The notes under the pieces are model-generated. The model had not been told where the DNA came from. It saw nothing but the letters and a program-made list of their open reading frames with translations, and made no database searches. From Pycnococcus provasolii (Eukaryota; Chlorophyta; Pseudoscourfieldiophyceae; Pseudoscourfieldiales): DNA of 64,000 bases. The position numbers were made by a program, and so were the translations under genes. The stretch spans positions 1 through 64,000 of the forward strand of contig CP150547.1 in the NCBI GenBank assembly GCA_049487715.1, read 5' to 3'. Position 1 is the first letter of the stretch. Every line of letters begins with the position of its first letter. Below are positions 9,646 to 20,155 of this stretch, one piece after another.

Positions 9646-11391
9646 ATGATGCCGGCGCTCGTTGCGGTGCTCGTCAGCACTCTCGTGACGGCTGTACTGC
9701 ACAGCCCGTCTGAAGCTCTTGCCACCTCGCAGTCGGTGTGCAAGTGGTCAGCCCAGCACTCAACGACGAACCCGCACGGGCAGATGAACGACGTCGCGGA
9801 CAAGGCGCACGAACAGGTGCTCTTCGGCAACGATCCTCAAGCCTCACCTCTCGAAGATGAGCCGGCGTGCCAGCTCGACGACCACTACGCACGAGAACTT
9901 CTGCAGGCGTCGTCCGATATAGGATACGAGCTGTTCGTCGCGCGAACGAGGCACGAGCAGCTCTGCGCACCGCTCTCGAGCGAGGGTGCGGATGCCTGTC
10001 TTGGCGTATCGAAGGAGAACGACGGTACGCCAACGTGCGTCTTCGCGGACGGCTTGTGCGCACTGTCACCGCTCATCTCCATGCGTGCCATGGGATGGCG
10101 GCCAAGGCAGGAAGTTCACGGAGAAGCTGGCGAAGAGTTTGGACACGGCGTCTTCATTCAAAAGGTGATCCGGTGCAATCTGCTCGCCGGAAGTGCAGCC
10201 GTCTGCGCGAATGACGAGCACTGCGAATTCGATCCATTCTCGACAACGTGCGTGCCAAAGCGCGAATCGGTGAGCGAGGCGGTGGAGGCGATTGGAAGCG
10301 GTGCGGCGAAGGGACTCTTCAATTTCGCGAAAACTGCCGCAGAGTGCTCGTGGAGTGTCACCGAGGAGGCGTGCGAACGCATTGGACACTGCTGGTGGGC
10401 GGGAATGTTTGACGGCGGCTGCCAACTTGACATGGCTGCCGTGCTCAGCAACGCGCTGAGCACGCCGAACTCGAGCACCGCGCCGCTCGTAGAGCTCGAC
10501 AGCATTGACAAAACGTGCGACGAGGCGGGCTTGTATGGGCAGGAGGAGTGCGTGAAGAATCCAAACTGCGATTGGGACGACAGCGCGATGGACATGTACT
10601 ACGGCGAGCAAGTGGGCGGATGCTTCGTCGACGGAGCCGCCGTTGCCCGCTCGATTTTCCTGCGTGACCACGAGACGCCGCTCTTCACGCTTTTCGATTC
10701 GGCGGATGACTGCTTTGGATTCCGATCCGCGGATGCGTGCGGTGAGCACAGCAACCAAATGTGCACGTGGGTCGCAGATGCCGCACTTCGTAGCAGCAGC
10801 GCCACTGTGAAGCCAAACGTCGAGGGTGGGTATTGTGCCGTTGGTGAGAAGTACGTTCGCGATGTCGCCATCGATGATCCGTGCCCTAACGCATACCGTG
10901 CTCTCAGCACTCTGCTGCACCAGAGCTCGCGCTGTAGGGCGGCGACGACGGAGAGTGTCTGCTCCTCCCTGAAACGTCCGCTTCAACTTGGCGACACGTG
11001 CCCTCTGAGCGTGTACTACGAGGAGGAGAATAATGGGCAGGAAAGTGAAAACGCTGCATCTGCGAAGACCGTGGGCGTGCCACGCAGTCACACCTCATCT
11101 TCTTCTCATCCTACTCACGAACATGTCGTTGAGGCAATGTCTGGACCGGACGTCACAATCCAAGCAGAGGAGTTTGGAGCTGCGCTGACGACGGATCAAA
11201 ACGACGACATGAACGCCGCAGATGATGATGTCACGACGACGAAGGCTTCGAGTCCCATCGTCGCACTCTATATTCTTGCCGCGATTGCGGCAATGGCCGT
11301 GGTGGCTGGAGCAGGATTTGCGGTGGTGGTACGCAATCGTAATATTGCTCGTGCTCGTGCAGATGAGTGGGTGCGTGCGGAACTGATTTGA
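9646..11391 (+). CDS. Type I membrane protein with tandem Cys-rich ectodomain motifs
   Basis: A 581-residue protein. Residues 1-25 form a signal peptide (MMPALVAVLVSTLVTAVL). The ectodomain holds several Cys-patterned units with the rough form C-x(6-9)-C-x(4-6)-C-x-W/F-...-C, for example ECSWSVTEEACERIGHCWW, CVKNPNCDWDDS and ACGEHSNQMCTWV. A single TM (about 543-568, IVALYILAAIAAMAVVAGAG) is followed by a short basic tail. It is probably a surface or endomembrane protein stabilised by disulfides, with no recognised enzymatic domain. It converges with the next gene, leaving 234 bp between stops. A single exon suffices and no known family name is claimed. Confidence 0.75.
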   Translation: MMPALVAVLVSTLVTAVLHSPSEALATSQSVCKWSAQHSTTNPHGQMNDVADKAHEQVLFGNDPQASPLEDEPACQLDDHYARELLQASSDIGYELFVARTRHEQLCAPLSSEGADACLGVSKENDGTPTCVFADGLCALSPLISMRAMGWRPRQEVHGEAGEEFGHGVFIQKVIRCNLLAGSAAVCANDEHCEFDPFSTTCVPKRESVSEAVEAIGSGAAKGLFNFAKTAAECSWSVTEEACERIGHCWWAGMFDGGCQLDMAAVLSNALSTPNSSTAPLVELDSIDKTCDEAGLYGQEECVKNPNCDWDDSAMDMYYGEQVGGCFVDGAAVARSIFLRDHETPLFTLFDSADDCFGFRSADACGEHSNQMCTWVADAALRSSSATVKPNVEGGYCAVGEKYVRDVAIDDPCPNAYRALSTLLHQSSRCRAATTESVCSSLKRPLQLGDTCPLSVYYEEENNGQESENAASAKTVGVPRSHTSSSSHPTHEHVVEAMSGPDVTIQAEEFGAALTTDQNDDMNAADDDVTTTKASSPIVALYILAAIAAMAVVAGAGFAVVVRNRNIARARADEWVRAELI

Positions 11392-11625
11392 ATTGGATGT
11401 GTGAATTGGGAGTGGTGGGTGTGACAAAAAGAAAATATTAAGATTGGTAGGAGGAAAGAGAAAACATTTTCCTTGGGAAACAAACATTGTATCCATTTGT
11501 TTGAAAATGAAAAAAGTGAAAGTTTCCGTGTGACAGGTACGCAGCCCCTGCCTGTAAGTTCCGTACCTATTTTTTCTTCCCAATCACCAACCAGTTAAGT
11601 TGACCACCCATTCCAATCAATTCGG

Positions 11626-14600
11626 TCAATTCTCTTCCCTGTCACTACTGCTATTATCCTCACGACCACTTCTCGCCGATTGCACATCCGCGATGTAGTC
11701 ATCATAGTCGTGCTCGATCGCGGTGATCGAACCTCCCCACCACTCACCTACGCCTCGGCTGACGGGAGCATTCGCCGTTGCCACCGTCCATCGCCTGACG
11801 AGAGACACGCACAATCGCGTCCATGGCTCCGTCACCGCCGTGCGTGTGAGGCAAACGACGGCAGTGAAGAACCCGAGCAGATTCTGAAACAAAACTGCGA
11901 AGAGCATCACCTGCATGCTGCCCGCCTGGTAAAATTCCGTAAGTGGTATGAGGCGACTTACGGCAAACGAAGCGGCATCGGTCGCATTTGTCACCTTTGC
12001 GTCGTCGCCGACAAAGTTGTAGCTGAGCAGTGTGACGAAGTGCGTCGCGCGGAGCACGAGAGCAACCACTTGGCAGAATGCCACGATCAAAACGGTGACG
12101 GTGTCCGAGACAAATTGGCGGTTGTGGCTGCTTGCGGAACCTTCGGCTCGCCTGAGATGCTCTTTGGCTGCAGCTGCCGCAACCGCTGATGACGACGAAC
12201 TCACCATGTGATGATGTTGGTGCAATCTGCCGGTGGACATGGAGCTTCGAATCGGTGTCGAAGTTCGACGCAGTGGCGTCGTCGTCCCATGACGAAAGGG
12301 AGTTGACGGCGGTGTGACATCATCATCGTCGTCGTCGCCTTGATGATCCGTCGTCGTTTTCATGACTGTCATTGAAGAGATGCGACGAATCAGCGTCTGT
12401 GGTCTTATTCTTGAGACGTCGTTATGATCGTCGTCACCACCCCCCTTCTTCACCTGCACGCGTCGCAGTGACACGCGAATCACACGAGGCAGTAAGCTGA
12501 CCGCTTTGCGGTGTGCGTATACCACGAATAGGCCAACGATTATGAGTGCCACGAACACGACGTTGAATACCAGTCCTGTCACGACTTGTACGTACCCGTA
12601 CTCGATCCAGCAGCGCATGCCAGGCAATAGTTCGAGAGGGGGGGAGGCAAACACGATAATCAGCAGAAGAGCGACGGGGAGCACCCAACCAAGCAGCACG
12701 TACGTAAGGTAAGCAAGAGGAGATGGAGGCGCCATCCCCTTGGAAAGCTGCCATGTGGTGGCCAAGCTGCGTGCGCTTCGTAGTCGTCGTAGATGTTGTT
12801 GTTGTTGTTGTCGTTCTTCCGCCCGAGCAGCTGATGTCGTCTTGCGGAATGACGACGTCAATCTTCGCCGCATGCCTTCGAAAGATCTGCGATGGGGCAC
12901 ATCTTCCTCCTCATCGTCATCACCACCATCTAGCTTCTTCTTCTTCTCCTCCTCCTTCGATGATGATGATGACGATGCGTTGCCATCATCGCTGCGTTCG
13001 GCGTTGTCATCATTGGCAGCAATAACATGTGTTCTATCAGAGATGGAAACAAGACGGCGTTGTTGATGTAGCGGCGGCGGCTTCTCCTGCTTTTGATGGT
13101 CACTATCGTCTCGTTCGTCATTGTATTCTTCATTCAAACAAGCCATTTCCACGGTTTGCAGACGTCCGTGCTCCTTCTCCGCCGCGGCAATAAATTGCAG
13201 CAAGCGATGCACGGCAATTAAGCTCCAGCACGTGATTGCCCTTTCGAAGATCCAGCTTACGGCAAACACGGATTGTTGCGTAAGATGCACGTCAACGAGC
13301 ACGCCTTGACTCCACCACTCGCCGCCGTCGCCGCCGTCGCTATTATGGAGGAGGAGGAGATGCTGAATCGTTTTGCCAAACGACTGAAGGGCCGCGTATG
13401 CAAGCAGCGCCTGCTGCGAGGCCCATCGCAAACCCAGCGGCGTCTCGTACGTGAGCGTGCCCCCCTCCGCGAGCTGTGCGTTCGTCAGATCCTGCAGTGG
13501 AATACCGTCCGCGACGAAAACGGGCATGAAGCCGCACGCGAAATTGAATACCGAAAAGCCGAGCTGAGTGATGGCGAGAGGAATGAAGGCGTGTGGCACG
13601 GGGAAGACGCGCACGCCAAGCACAAGCGCGTGGAGGAAGAGCACCGTCAGCAGGCACATGCTAAGGATGTTGCACACCGCACCTGTGTCGTAGATAACAT
13701 TCATGAGATGGAATTCCTCAAGATTGCCGAGCAGGGCTGTGTACACGTAGAGCGCTGGCGCGCTCATCGCCGTGCCGATGACAATTGCCAGGCTGATGAC
13801 GTTCGGCTGCACGTTGAAGAGCACGGAGAATCCAAGCACGCCGGGTGACGTGGGGAAGGAACCAAGCACGTACAAAAAGTTGGCGTACACGTCGCCCACC
13901 TCATCGCCAACGTCATCCCCTCCGCCGTTCACACGCGCGATGGCGAGGTACGTGAGGTACCAAACGAGTGGAGACAGCACCACCTTGGTTACGGAAAGCA
14001 AACATGCGGTGCAGAACGACTTGCCGTTCATGCTCCCAAGCGATCCAGCCGCGATGTAGCCAATCGTAAAAAGAGCCATGGCGTTGAAGGTGTTTGCCGC
14101 CGCCGTCACCGTCTTGTTCACGTAGTCGTTCACGGCAAAGCCACGCCCGCCACTCGCAGCTGCCCAGATAAATCCAATAACCGTAGCCACGAAGCTCGGG
14201 TTGCTCACGACGGCGAATGTGACGTCGCCAACGAGCCTAAGTGTGGTGTTGTTGTGTGTGAGAGCCCGTGCGTGTAGGATGGAACGCCATGCCATCCTCT
14301 TCGTCTTTGTGCTTTGAACCTGATTTGGCGGCGGCGGTGATGATGACGACGGTGGTGGTGGTGGCATTCGCGCATCATCTTCCTCTTCTTCTCCTTCTCC
14401 ATCCTCCTCCTTGTGATAATGTTGTTGTGCTCGCTCCGCTGCTTCTGCTGCTGTCGTGGTGCTGCCGCCGTTGGTGATGGTTTTGTGGTGGTCCCCAACA
14501 ACGCCACCGTCATCGTTACCTCCAACGTCAACAATTATTATACCTTCCGCGACGTCGTCGTCGCCGTCGCCGCCGCCGCCATTGACGAGAGCTGCGGCTG

Positions 14601-15624
14601 CCGATCGTGGTGACTCGTCGTCGTCGTCATTTCCAAGGGTTGGTGGACGCTTCCGAGCAGCCTCCATCGCGCTGGAAACTTCCATGAGAATGTATCCGAG
14701 GACATTTGCGACGCCAAGACTGATAGCCACGCTGAGATAGCAGTACTGGCTCAGTGGAGCTGAGCTGCCATCCGGTGGTGGCGGATACAGCGCGTCGATG
14801 ATTGGCACGCCGAACGCGACGTCATTTGCCTGCGTGACAAAGATGCCGAAGATGCCAGCCTTCGCGAAGCCGTGTATGAAATTGTCCGACAAAACGAAGG
14901 ATGATGACTGCTGCTGCCGTGGTGTTGAAGCGATTGAAGAACGATGCGACGGGTGTTCTTCTCCATTTTCGGCGCGTGCCTTCCTCTCCTCCTCACGTAC
15001 GACTTTTCTCTCCTCCACCTCGACGTCCTCCTTCTTCAGTCTCCAGAAATTGGATCCCCAAATCGTCCATTTGGCGCTGAGCACAAGCGTGAATCCCGCG
15101 GTGGCGATGAACAGCACAAGCTTGGCGATGACGATTGTCAGCAGGATATTGATATTCATGGTGGCGAGGTTGATTTTGGCAATTCCAGATCCGTACGCGA
15201 AGGGCATGGCAAACTTACCGACAAATTGCCCGATGCCGTATTCTGCACGTTCCGGGATGTACTTGAGCTTACGCGCGAGGTACCCTAGTAGGATGAGCGT
15301 GAAAACCATGCCAATGGCGGAGTTCAAGCGCGAGATGCGCATCGTACTTTCATTCGTCGTCGTCATGGAGTCATCACCTTCTCCAGGACGGAAAGATTTC
15401 GTCAAGCCAGCATCGGACAGCGGTGCTGTAGTGGACGTCGTCGCATTGAGGATTCCCTCCGTGAGAAGATCGAGGACGAGAGACTGCAAATTGGGAGGTG
15501 AAGTAGGCTGTTGATTCACCTCCTGCGTCGTCGTCGCTTCTTTGGGAAACGCTGCTGACACGTTCATCGCCGTCGTCGTCGTCGCAGTAGTAATTGTTGT
15601 CGTCGTGGCATTGGACGACGACAT
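11626..15624 (-). CDS. GPR155/LYCHOS-like protein: PIN-type transporter domain fused to 7TM region
   Basis: 1,332 residues in one exon. After a Thr/Ser-rich N-terminus, a PIN-type membrane transport domain starts near residue 97 (IGMVFTLILLGYLARKLKYI). It contains FVGKFAMPFAYGSGIAKINL and, at 255-280, KAGIFGIFVTQANDVAFGVP, which closely follows the animal GPR155 pattern KAG-F-IF-TQ-ND-A-G-PI. The second half of the transporter fold follows a long acidic/His-rich loop. A further set of about seven TM segments makes the GPCR-like part. Animal LYCHOS senses lysosomal cholesterol and ends in a DEP domain. Here the protein ends about 60 residues after the last TM in a charged tail and no DEP is visible. 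Loops are unusually long and low-complexity. Confidence 0.85.
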   Translation of the reverse strand: MSSSNATTTTITTATTTTAMNVSAAFPKEATTTQEVNQQPTSPPNLQSLVLDLLTEGILNATTSTTAPLSDAGLTKSFRPGEGDDSMTTTNESTMRISRLNSAIGMVFTLILLGYLARKLKYIPERAEYGIGQFVGKFAMPFAYGSGIAKINLATMNINILLTIVIAKLVLFIATAGFTLVLSAKWTIWGSNFWRLKKEDVEVEERKVVREEERKARAENGEEHPSHRSSIASTPRQQQSSSFVLSDNFIHGFAKAGIFGIFVTQANDVAFGVPIIDALYPPPPDGSSAPLSQYCYLSVAISLGVANVLGYILMEVSSAMEAARKRPPTLGNDDDDESPRSAAAALVNGGGGDGDDDVAEGIIIVDVGGNDDGGVVGDHHKTITNGGSTTTAAEAAERAQQHYHKEEDGEGEEEEDDARMPPPPPSSSSPPPPNQVQSTKTKRMAWRSILHARALTHNNTTLRLVGDVTFAVVSNPSFVATVIGFIWAAASGGRGFAVNDYVNKTVTAAANTFNAMALFTIGYIAAGSLGSMNGKSFCTACLLSVTKVVLSPLVWYLTYLAIARVNGGGDDVGDEVGDVYANFLYVLGSFPTSPGVLGFSVLFNVQPNVISLAIVIGTAMSAPALYVYTALLGNLEEFHLMNVIYDTGAVCNILSMCLLTVLFLHALVLGVRVFPVPHAFIPLAITQLGFSVFNFACGFMPVFVADGIPLQDLTNAQLAEGGTLTYETPLGLRWASQQALLAYAALQSFGKTIQHLLLLHNSDGGDGGEWWSQGVLVDVHLTQQSVFAVSWIFERAITCWSLIAVHRLLQFIAAAEKEHGRLQTVEMACLNEEYNDERDDSDHQKQEKPPPLHQQRRLVSISDRTHVIAANDDNAERSDDGNASSSSSSKEEEKKKKLDGGDDDEEEDVPHRRSFEGMRRRLTSSFRKTTSAARAEERQQQQQHLRRLRSARSLATTWQLSKGMAPPSPLAYLTYVLLGWVLPVALLLIIVFASPPLELLPGMRCWIEYGYVQVVTGLVFNVVFVALIIVGLFVVYAHRKAVSLLPRVIRVSLRRVQVKKGGGDDDHNDVSRIRPQTLIRRISSMTVMKTTTDHQGDDDDDDVTPPSTPFRHGTTTPLRRTSTPIRSSMSTGRLHQHHHMVSSSSSAVAAAAAKEHLRRAEGSASSHNRQFVSDTVTVLIVAFCQVVALVLRATHFVTLLSYNFVGDDAKVTNATDAASFAVSRLIPLTEFYQAGSMQVMLFAVLFQNLLGFFTAVVCLTRTAVTEPWTRLCVSLVRRWTVATANAPVSRGVGEWWGGSITAIEHDYDDYIADVQSARSGREDNSSSDREEN

Positions 15625-15984
15625 AATATGAAGAATCCGTACGTAGTAGTAGTACTACTGAAGCAAATAGTAGTAATATGCGCCACCGTCGTGGCGTTCG
15701 TGCAGGCACGGCGTCGTGTCAATCTGCACCACCACCACGAACAGCTAGCACGTGTTTACGGAATGTATGTAAAGCCAGAAAGTGAGTGAGAGGCTCTCTG
15801 TGGGACTGGGGAGAGTGTTTTACGTCTTCAAATCGAAGCTCCCAGGTCTTTTCTTCACGTTGGCGCTCGATTATTCCCCGGCTTTTGACCGTTGGGAAAA
15901 GAAAGTTTAAACGATCGTTTTGGGCTTTCGACTCAAAATGCCCACTGGTGACTGGGTTTCTTCTCCTCTCTTTTCATCGATATA
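15625..15984. promoter_or_regulatory. Divergent intergenic region between GPR155-like gene and 15985 gene
   Basis: 360 bp between two divergently oriented starts, so it must hold both promoters. I see no TATA box at a convincing distance. AGTAGTAGTA-type triplets occur near 15644-15675 in the probable 5' UTR of the GPR155-like gene. Confidence 0.45.
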
Positions 15985-16893
15985 TTGGTGATGATGGCGA
16001 CCAGATTTATCAGTAGGAGTAGTCGTTATTCTTCCGCCGACGCCGCTGCTGCTGCTGCTCGGCTACCACAGCAGCAGCGGAAGAAGGTTGCACGACGACG
16101 CAATCATGTTTTCGTCCAAAACAACAAAGGTCCTCTGCGAGCACAAAAACAAGCACATCTTCGTTTCTTGACTCAACAACAAGCGTCGTCGGCGTCGTCG
16201 GCGAATGCGGATGCTGCGCCCTCCGCCTATTCCTCTTCTTTCACCATGAACGAAACACGTGTCGTTGCGAATGTCGCAGGACAGGAAGTGACCCAGAAGC
16301 TCGAGCGGTGGATGCAAATCGCAGAGGTCGTCTTCGCAATTTCTGTGGTCCGTTACGCAATTGAGATCGCCGTCGACGTGCGTCTCATTCTCTCGGCTCC
16401 TGGGTCCATCTTGACGTTAAAATCTGTGCTATCAATGTTGTGGGAGCACAGCAGCATCGTGTCGCCACTTGCCATCACTGGGCTGATTGCTCAAGCACGC
16501 CTTGGACTGTTCGCACGTCAACAGCTCGTTCCAGCTCTCATCTGCGACGCGACGGCCATGCACTTCTTTCGAAAACAACAAGACCACGAGACTCCTACGA
16601 AAACGGAGGAGACGGAGGTAGAAGAGCCGACGACGATCGCGGTGAGTCTCCGCGTACTTCCTGGTGACAACGAGGATGAACTTGTTCCAAATGAGGAGCT
16701 GCGTTCGCGTGCAAGGACCCTTGTTCCCGACAACAAGGCATGGTCCGAGCTCGTCGAAGAGCTTTTTCCATTTCTGTCGCCGCTTGCTAACCTTTTCCAG
16801 CGTCTTGCATGGGTCGTACTTACGATCGAGCTGCCGCAGCTGGTAAGTGCCATCAAGGTCTTGGTGGCCACAGGCGTAACAGGTGCCGTATGA
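15985..16893 (+). CDS. Hypothetical organelle-targeted membrane protein
   Basis: 302 residues. The N-terminal 85 residues are Ala/Ser/Arg/Gln-rich with almost no acidic residues, which suggests a plastid or mitochondrial transit peptide. After it there are three hydrophobic stretches near residues 110-130, 150-175 and 270-300, and an acidic linker (TEETEVEEPTT) between them. The family is not recognised. The start could also be the second or third Met (MMATRF). A 277-bp gap separates it from the next gene on the same strand. Confidence 0.55.
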   Translation: MVMMATRFISRSSRYSSADAAAAAARLPQQQRKKVARRRNHVFVQNNKGPLRAQKQAHLRFLTQQQASSASSANADAAPSAYSSSFTMNETRVVANVAGQEVTQKLERWMQIAEVVFAISVVRYAIEIAVDVRLILSAPGSILTLKSVLSMLWEHSSIVSPLAITGLIAQARLGLFARQQLVPALICDATAMHFFRKQQDHETPTKTEETEVEEPTTIAVSLRVLPGDNEDELVPNEELRSRARTLVPDNKAWSELVEELFPFLSPLANLFQRLAWVVLTIELPQLVSAIKVLVATGVTGAV

Positions 16894-17170
16894 CATGCAT
16901 GTTTTTTAAATGAGTTTGTTTCTTCGGAATCCTGGTCTCCTCCCCTAAAACCCCGAACCGTAGATTTTGAGTGGACATTATTAGTAGTCTGCTCTGTGTG
17001 TTCCCTTTCTTTCCACTTTCAAACTTTCGTGTTTATCGCGACGCGACGGTCTGCTGGAAGGTGTCCCTCACTGGCGCGCGTGTATACTGTATTGCGTGGT
17101 GGCGTGCGCGTGCTCGACTCCGTCGTGCGGATAATAATAATATCTACTACTAAGGTTAGCAGTGCTTTGA

Positions 17171-17782
17171 TTGATGACGGGTCGTCACGCGAACAACACG
17201 CTATTCGTAGTAGATTGGAACTTGGTGGCAAAGGCGACAGAAGCAATCTCTCTTTGTAACTGGGTCGCAGCACTCAACGCAGTCGATCAATGCTTGCAGT
17301 TTGACAAGAGCGCTCACTTGGAATGTATGCAGGAAACACTCTTCGGCGATATGGTAATTGCGGTGTATTCTGTCCTGGACGTGGATTGGCAGGCTATTTG
17401 CAAGGCAGCTGAGGCAGCAAAGCAAATACCAGACTGGACGGCGATCCTCCATGATTTATCTCCACAGGAGGAGTCGACTCGGACTGGCACTCATCAATCG
17501 ATTGCGACGGCGGCGCAATTGATTGCATCGGTAGACTGGAAGAAGATTAGGGATGCGTCGACTGTCGTAGCGAGGGAGCTGGCGATGATGGACTACAAAG
17601 CGGCGATCGAGACGATGGCGATGATAGATGACGACGAAACGGCGACGATAAACGACATCCTTGGCACGTTTTTCCAAAATGGCTGGAGGTCTATCGCCGC
17701 GATTGGTGATGCGTTCGCAGACGTGAATTGGGAGGACTCTGTCGTGGCAGCCGAAAGTGGACGTGACAACATTCTTGGTTGA
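17171..17782 (+). CDS. Small protein of four VDW helical repeats
   Basis: 203 residues built from four imperfect units of about 50 residues. Each starts with a (V)DW/GW motif (Trp at residues 16, 73, 123 and 172) and has a second aromatic about 15-19 residues later (W31, W89, Y142, W187), with helix-favouring A/I/L spacing in between. There is no signal peptide, TM or Cys pattern. The regular repeat suggests an alpha-solenoid-like fold. I do not recognise the family and propose no function. The frame is open without introns. Confidence 0.55.
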   Translation: MMTGRHANNTLFVVDWNLVAKATEAISLCNWVAALNAVDQCLQFDKSAHLECMQETLFGDMVIAVYSVLDVDWQAICKAAEAAKQIPDWTAILHDLSPQEESTRTGTHQSIATAAQLIASVDWKKIRDASTVVARELAMMDYKAAIETMAMIDDDETATINDILGTFFQNGWRSIAAIGDAFADVNWEDSVVAAESGRDNILG

Positions 17783-18110
17783 TGCCGCCGCGCTGTTCTA
17801 GATACGCGTGGCAGGTGTGGCTGATGGGAGAATTGGCGGACGAGAAGCTCACATATCGTCGGCAATATTATTAAGTAAGTATTAACGTATCGATCATTGA
17901 TATCATATAATGTATTACATATATGTTGTGTTCAGATGTCTTTTCACAACCCTAACTCAAAAGTCAAAACCCTTCTTCTTATGGAGCTGGCGGCAGCAGA
18001 TGCCCCCCCCCCCCCCCCTTCCCTCTTATCAATCCAAGAAAGCGCGTTGGTTGTTTTGGCAGTGAATTTCCGTTTTTTCCACCACACCATTTTGTCAACC
18101 AACCCTGAAA
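17783..18110. other. Intergenic region with C16 tract
   Basis: 328 bp between two plus-strand genes. It is AT-rich at 17865-17930, then has a 16-base C homopolymer at 18003-18018 in the presumed promoter or 5' UTR of the protease gene. Nothing else is recognised. Confidence 0.5.
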
Positions 18111-19523
18111 ATGGCGAAGATGATGATGTCTCCTCTTATCTTTGTCGTCGTCGTCGTTTTCGTCCTGCAGATACTTTCTCCTACTCACAACAACTACTAC
18201 ACCACGGCCTCTGCCGCCACTTTGAAGTGGAAGAGCAGCAGCGATGAATATCCGCCGACTCCGGCGGACGATTGGGCGAGTCTTGTGGAAGCTGTTCTGA
18301 AGGAGACGTCGTCATCCTCCTCGCCTTCCTATCATGGAGAAGAAGAAGGAGAAGGAGTGATGATGATGATGCAATTGGAGGACGAGAACCACCCGCTGCG
18401 TGAAGTGTACACGCGATGGCACAAGTGGGCGCACCACCACTGTCACCACAACGACGAGAAGAAGAAGAAGGAATCTGAACATGATGACGGCGGCGAGCAG
18501 CAGCAGCCTCCTCCTCCTCCCGCCACCCGTTTCCACACGTGGGCCAAAAACGCCATGTACGTCATCGAACGTAACAAAGAACTGCGAAATGATCCCACCA
18601 AGGAGTACCGGCTTGGGCTGGGATACCTGGCAGATTTGACGCACGAGGAGTTTTTGAACACACGTCTCGGTGTGAACGACGACGCTGGACGTGCACGTCT
18701 CGCGGCGAAAGTGCATCTCCCTCCCGACGGAAGCTTCGAACCGGCACCCAAGCACTTCGGTGGCACGAGCGTCGATTGGCGCAAGGAGCCTCGTCAGGCT
18801 GTCACGAGCGTGAAGAACCAAAAGCAGTGCGGATCGTGCTGGGCTTTCTCAGCGGTGGCGGCGGTGGAGGGTGTTCAGGCGCTCGCGACGAATGCGTTCC
18901 CAGCTGTGAGCTTGAGTGAGCAGGAGCTTCTCGACTGCGACACGAAGCGTGATATGGGATGCGGTGGCGGGATCATGGACAACGCCTTTGCGTGGATTGA
19001 AAGCAACGGTGGGCTCGACACGTACAGCGACTGGACATACGAGGCGAAGCGTGACTACGCTCCTCCGCCAGCTGGAGAGAGGCCGAATCCATTCAAGCCT
19101 CGCAAGGTGCTGTGTGATGCCACTCGTGTCAGGCGTGATGCGGCGACGATTGATGGACACGAAGACGTGAAACCTGGGAGCGAGGTGGCGCTCATGAAGG
19201 CTGTTGCGAAGCAGCCTGTGAGCGTCGCCATCCAGGCGAATCACCTCGATTTTCAGCTGTACAGCGGCGGCGTCTTCTCGGATGTCAATTGTGGCACACA
19301 ACTTGACCATGGCGTTCTGCTCGTGGGATACGGCACGGATTACGACGTGAACGGAACCGACTACTGGATCGTGAAGAATTCTTGGAGCGATAAGTGGGGT
19401 GAAGATGGCTACATCCGCCTCGCGACAGGCGTGGCGCCGCGCGGCATGTGCGGCATCGCAAGCATGGCAAGCTACCCACTGAAAAACACCACTACAGTTT
19501 TGGAAGCAGCACTGGCCGCGTAA
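18111..19523 (+). CDS. Papain-family (C1A) cysteine protease precursor
   Basis: 470 residues. Residues 1-35 are a signal peptide. An I29-type inhibitory propeptide follows (about 95-200), interrupted by an inserted His/Lys/Glu/Gln/Pro-rich low-complexity stretch around 115-145. The mature enzyme starts near SVDWRKEP (about 222). Catalytic residues are visible: Cys243 in QCGSCWAFS, His400 in [11 protein letters not shown] and Asn423 in VKNSW, with the oxyanion Gln at QKQCGS and the conserved GCGGG loop. An insertion with [17 protein letters not shown] lies mid-domain. It is probably a vacuolar or secreted endopeptidase of the cathepsin L/plant RD21 group, without a granulin domain. Confidence 0.93.
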   Translation: MAKMMMSPLIFVVVVVFVLQILSPTHNNYYTTASAATLKWKSSSDEYPPTPADDWASLVEAVLKETSSSSSPSYHGEEEGEGVMMMMQLEDENHPLREVYTRWHKWAHHHCHHNDEKKKKESEHDDGGEQQQPPPPPATRFHTWAKNAMYVIERNKELRNDPTKEYRLGLGYLADLTHEEFLNTRLGVNDDAGRARLAAKVHLPPDGSFEPAPKHFGGTSVDWRKEPRQAVTSVKNQKQCGSCWAFSAVAAVEGVQALATNAFPAVSLSEQELLDCDTKRDMGCGGGIMDNAFAWIESNGGLDTYSDWTYEAKRDYAPPPAGERPNPFKPRKVLCDATRVRRDAATIDGHEDVKPGSEVALMKAVAKQPVSVAIQANHLDFQLYSGGVFSDVNCGTQLDHGVLLVGYGTDYDVNGTDYWIVKNSWSDKWGEDGYIRLATGVAPRGMCGIASMASYPLKNTTTVLEAALAA

Positions 19524-20155
19524 ATTCACAAACACGTGCATACTTACTTCCTCATCATCTATACTGGAGATTGATGATTGCTGGCTGCAGAGTGGCTGGC
19601 TGTGTGTGTGCGTGTTTCACTTTTGTCATGTGCGTACTTGCGTGACTGTTTTTGTTTGGGGCTTTGGGCTGGAGCTGATGGTGCAAGTGGTGTGGTACTG
19701 TGGTGGTGGTTTACTTTTTTTTTTGCTTCTTTTGAGAGGCTTTGCCCGAGATGAGAGTAAAGTAGTATCCTGCCGAAAAACCCAACCCTCTGTTCAATAA
19801 AAAAAAACATGGCCCCCCCAAACCCCCAATCTGCCCGCTACCCACGACAGGGGCCCCTGTTATTTTATACAGTGATTTACACCATTGAAATCTCCGACCC
19901 CCCGCCTGGTAGGAAGTAGGTCAGGACATCCCCCCCCCCCTCCCCAGTCCCCCCCCCTCCCCCCTCTCTTCTTCCGCCATGATGCCGCCTCGCAGCGTAA
20001 CCAGTTCGACGCAACGAGGCGTGGGGATGGTGGCTCGCGCTCGCACTACCAGTTGTACTTGCCATACTTCCTCCACCCGCTTCTACTGCTCGACAAGCTA
20101 GGCCTGTCGTCCTCTCGCCTTGAGTCGTTCACTCAATTCACTCGTCAACGCCACG
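19524..20155. other. Intergenic region with GT-rich and C-rich tracts
   Basis: 632 bp. The first half (19580-19740) is G/T-rich and includes a T9 run, probably the 3' UTR of the protease gene with AATAAA-like sequence at 19795-19800. The second half has several C homopolymers (19931-19965). A Met at 20120 opens the next frame, but I prefer 20156. No gene is seen. Confidence 0.45.

Noticed and set aside
10066-11091. 341-codon minus-strand ORF
   Set aside because: It is the antisense of the Cys-rich membrane protein. The plus frame has a signal peptide, TM and Cys pattern, while this one has none.
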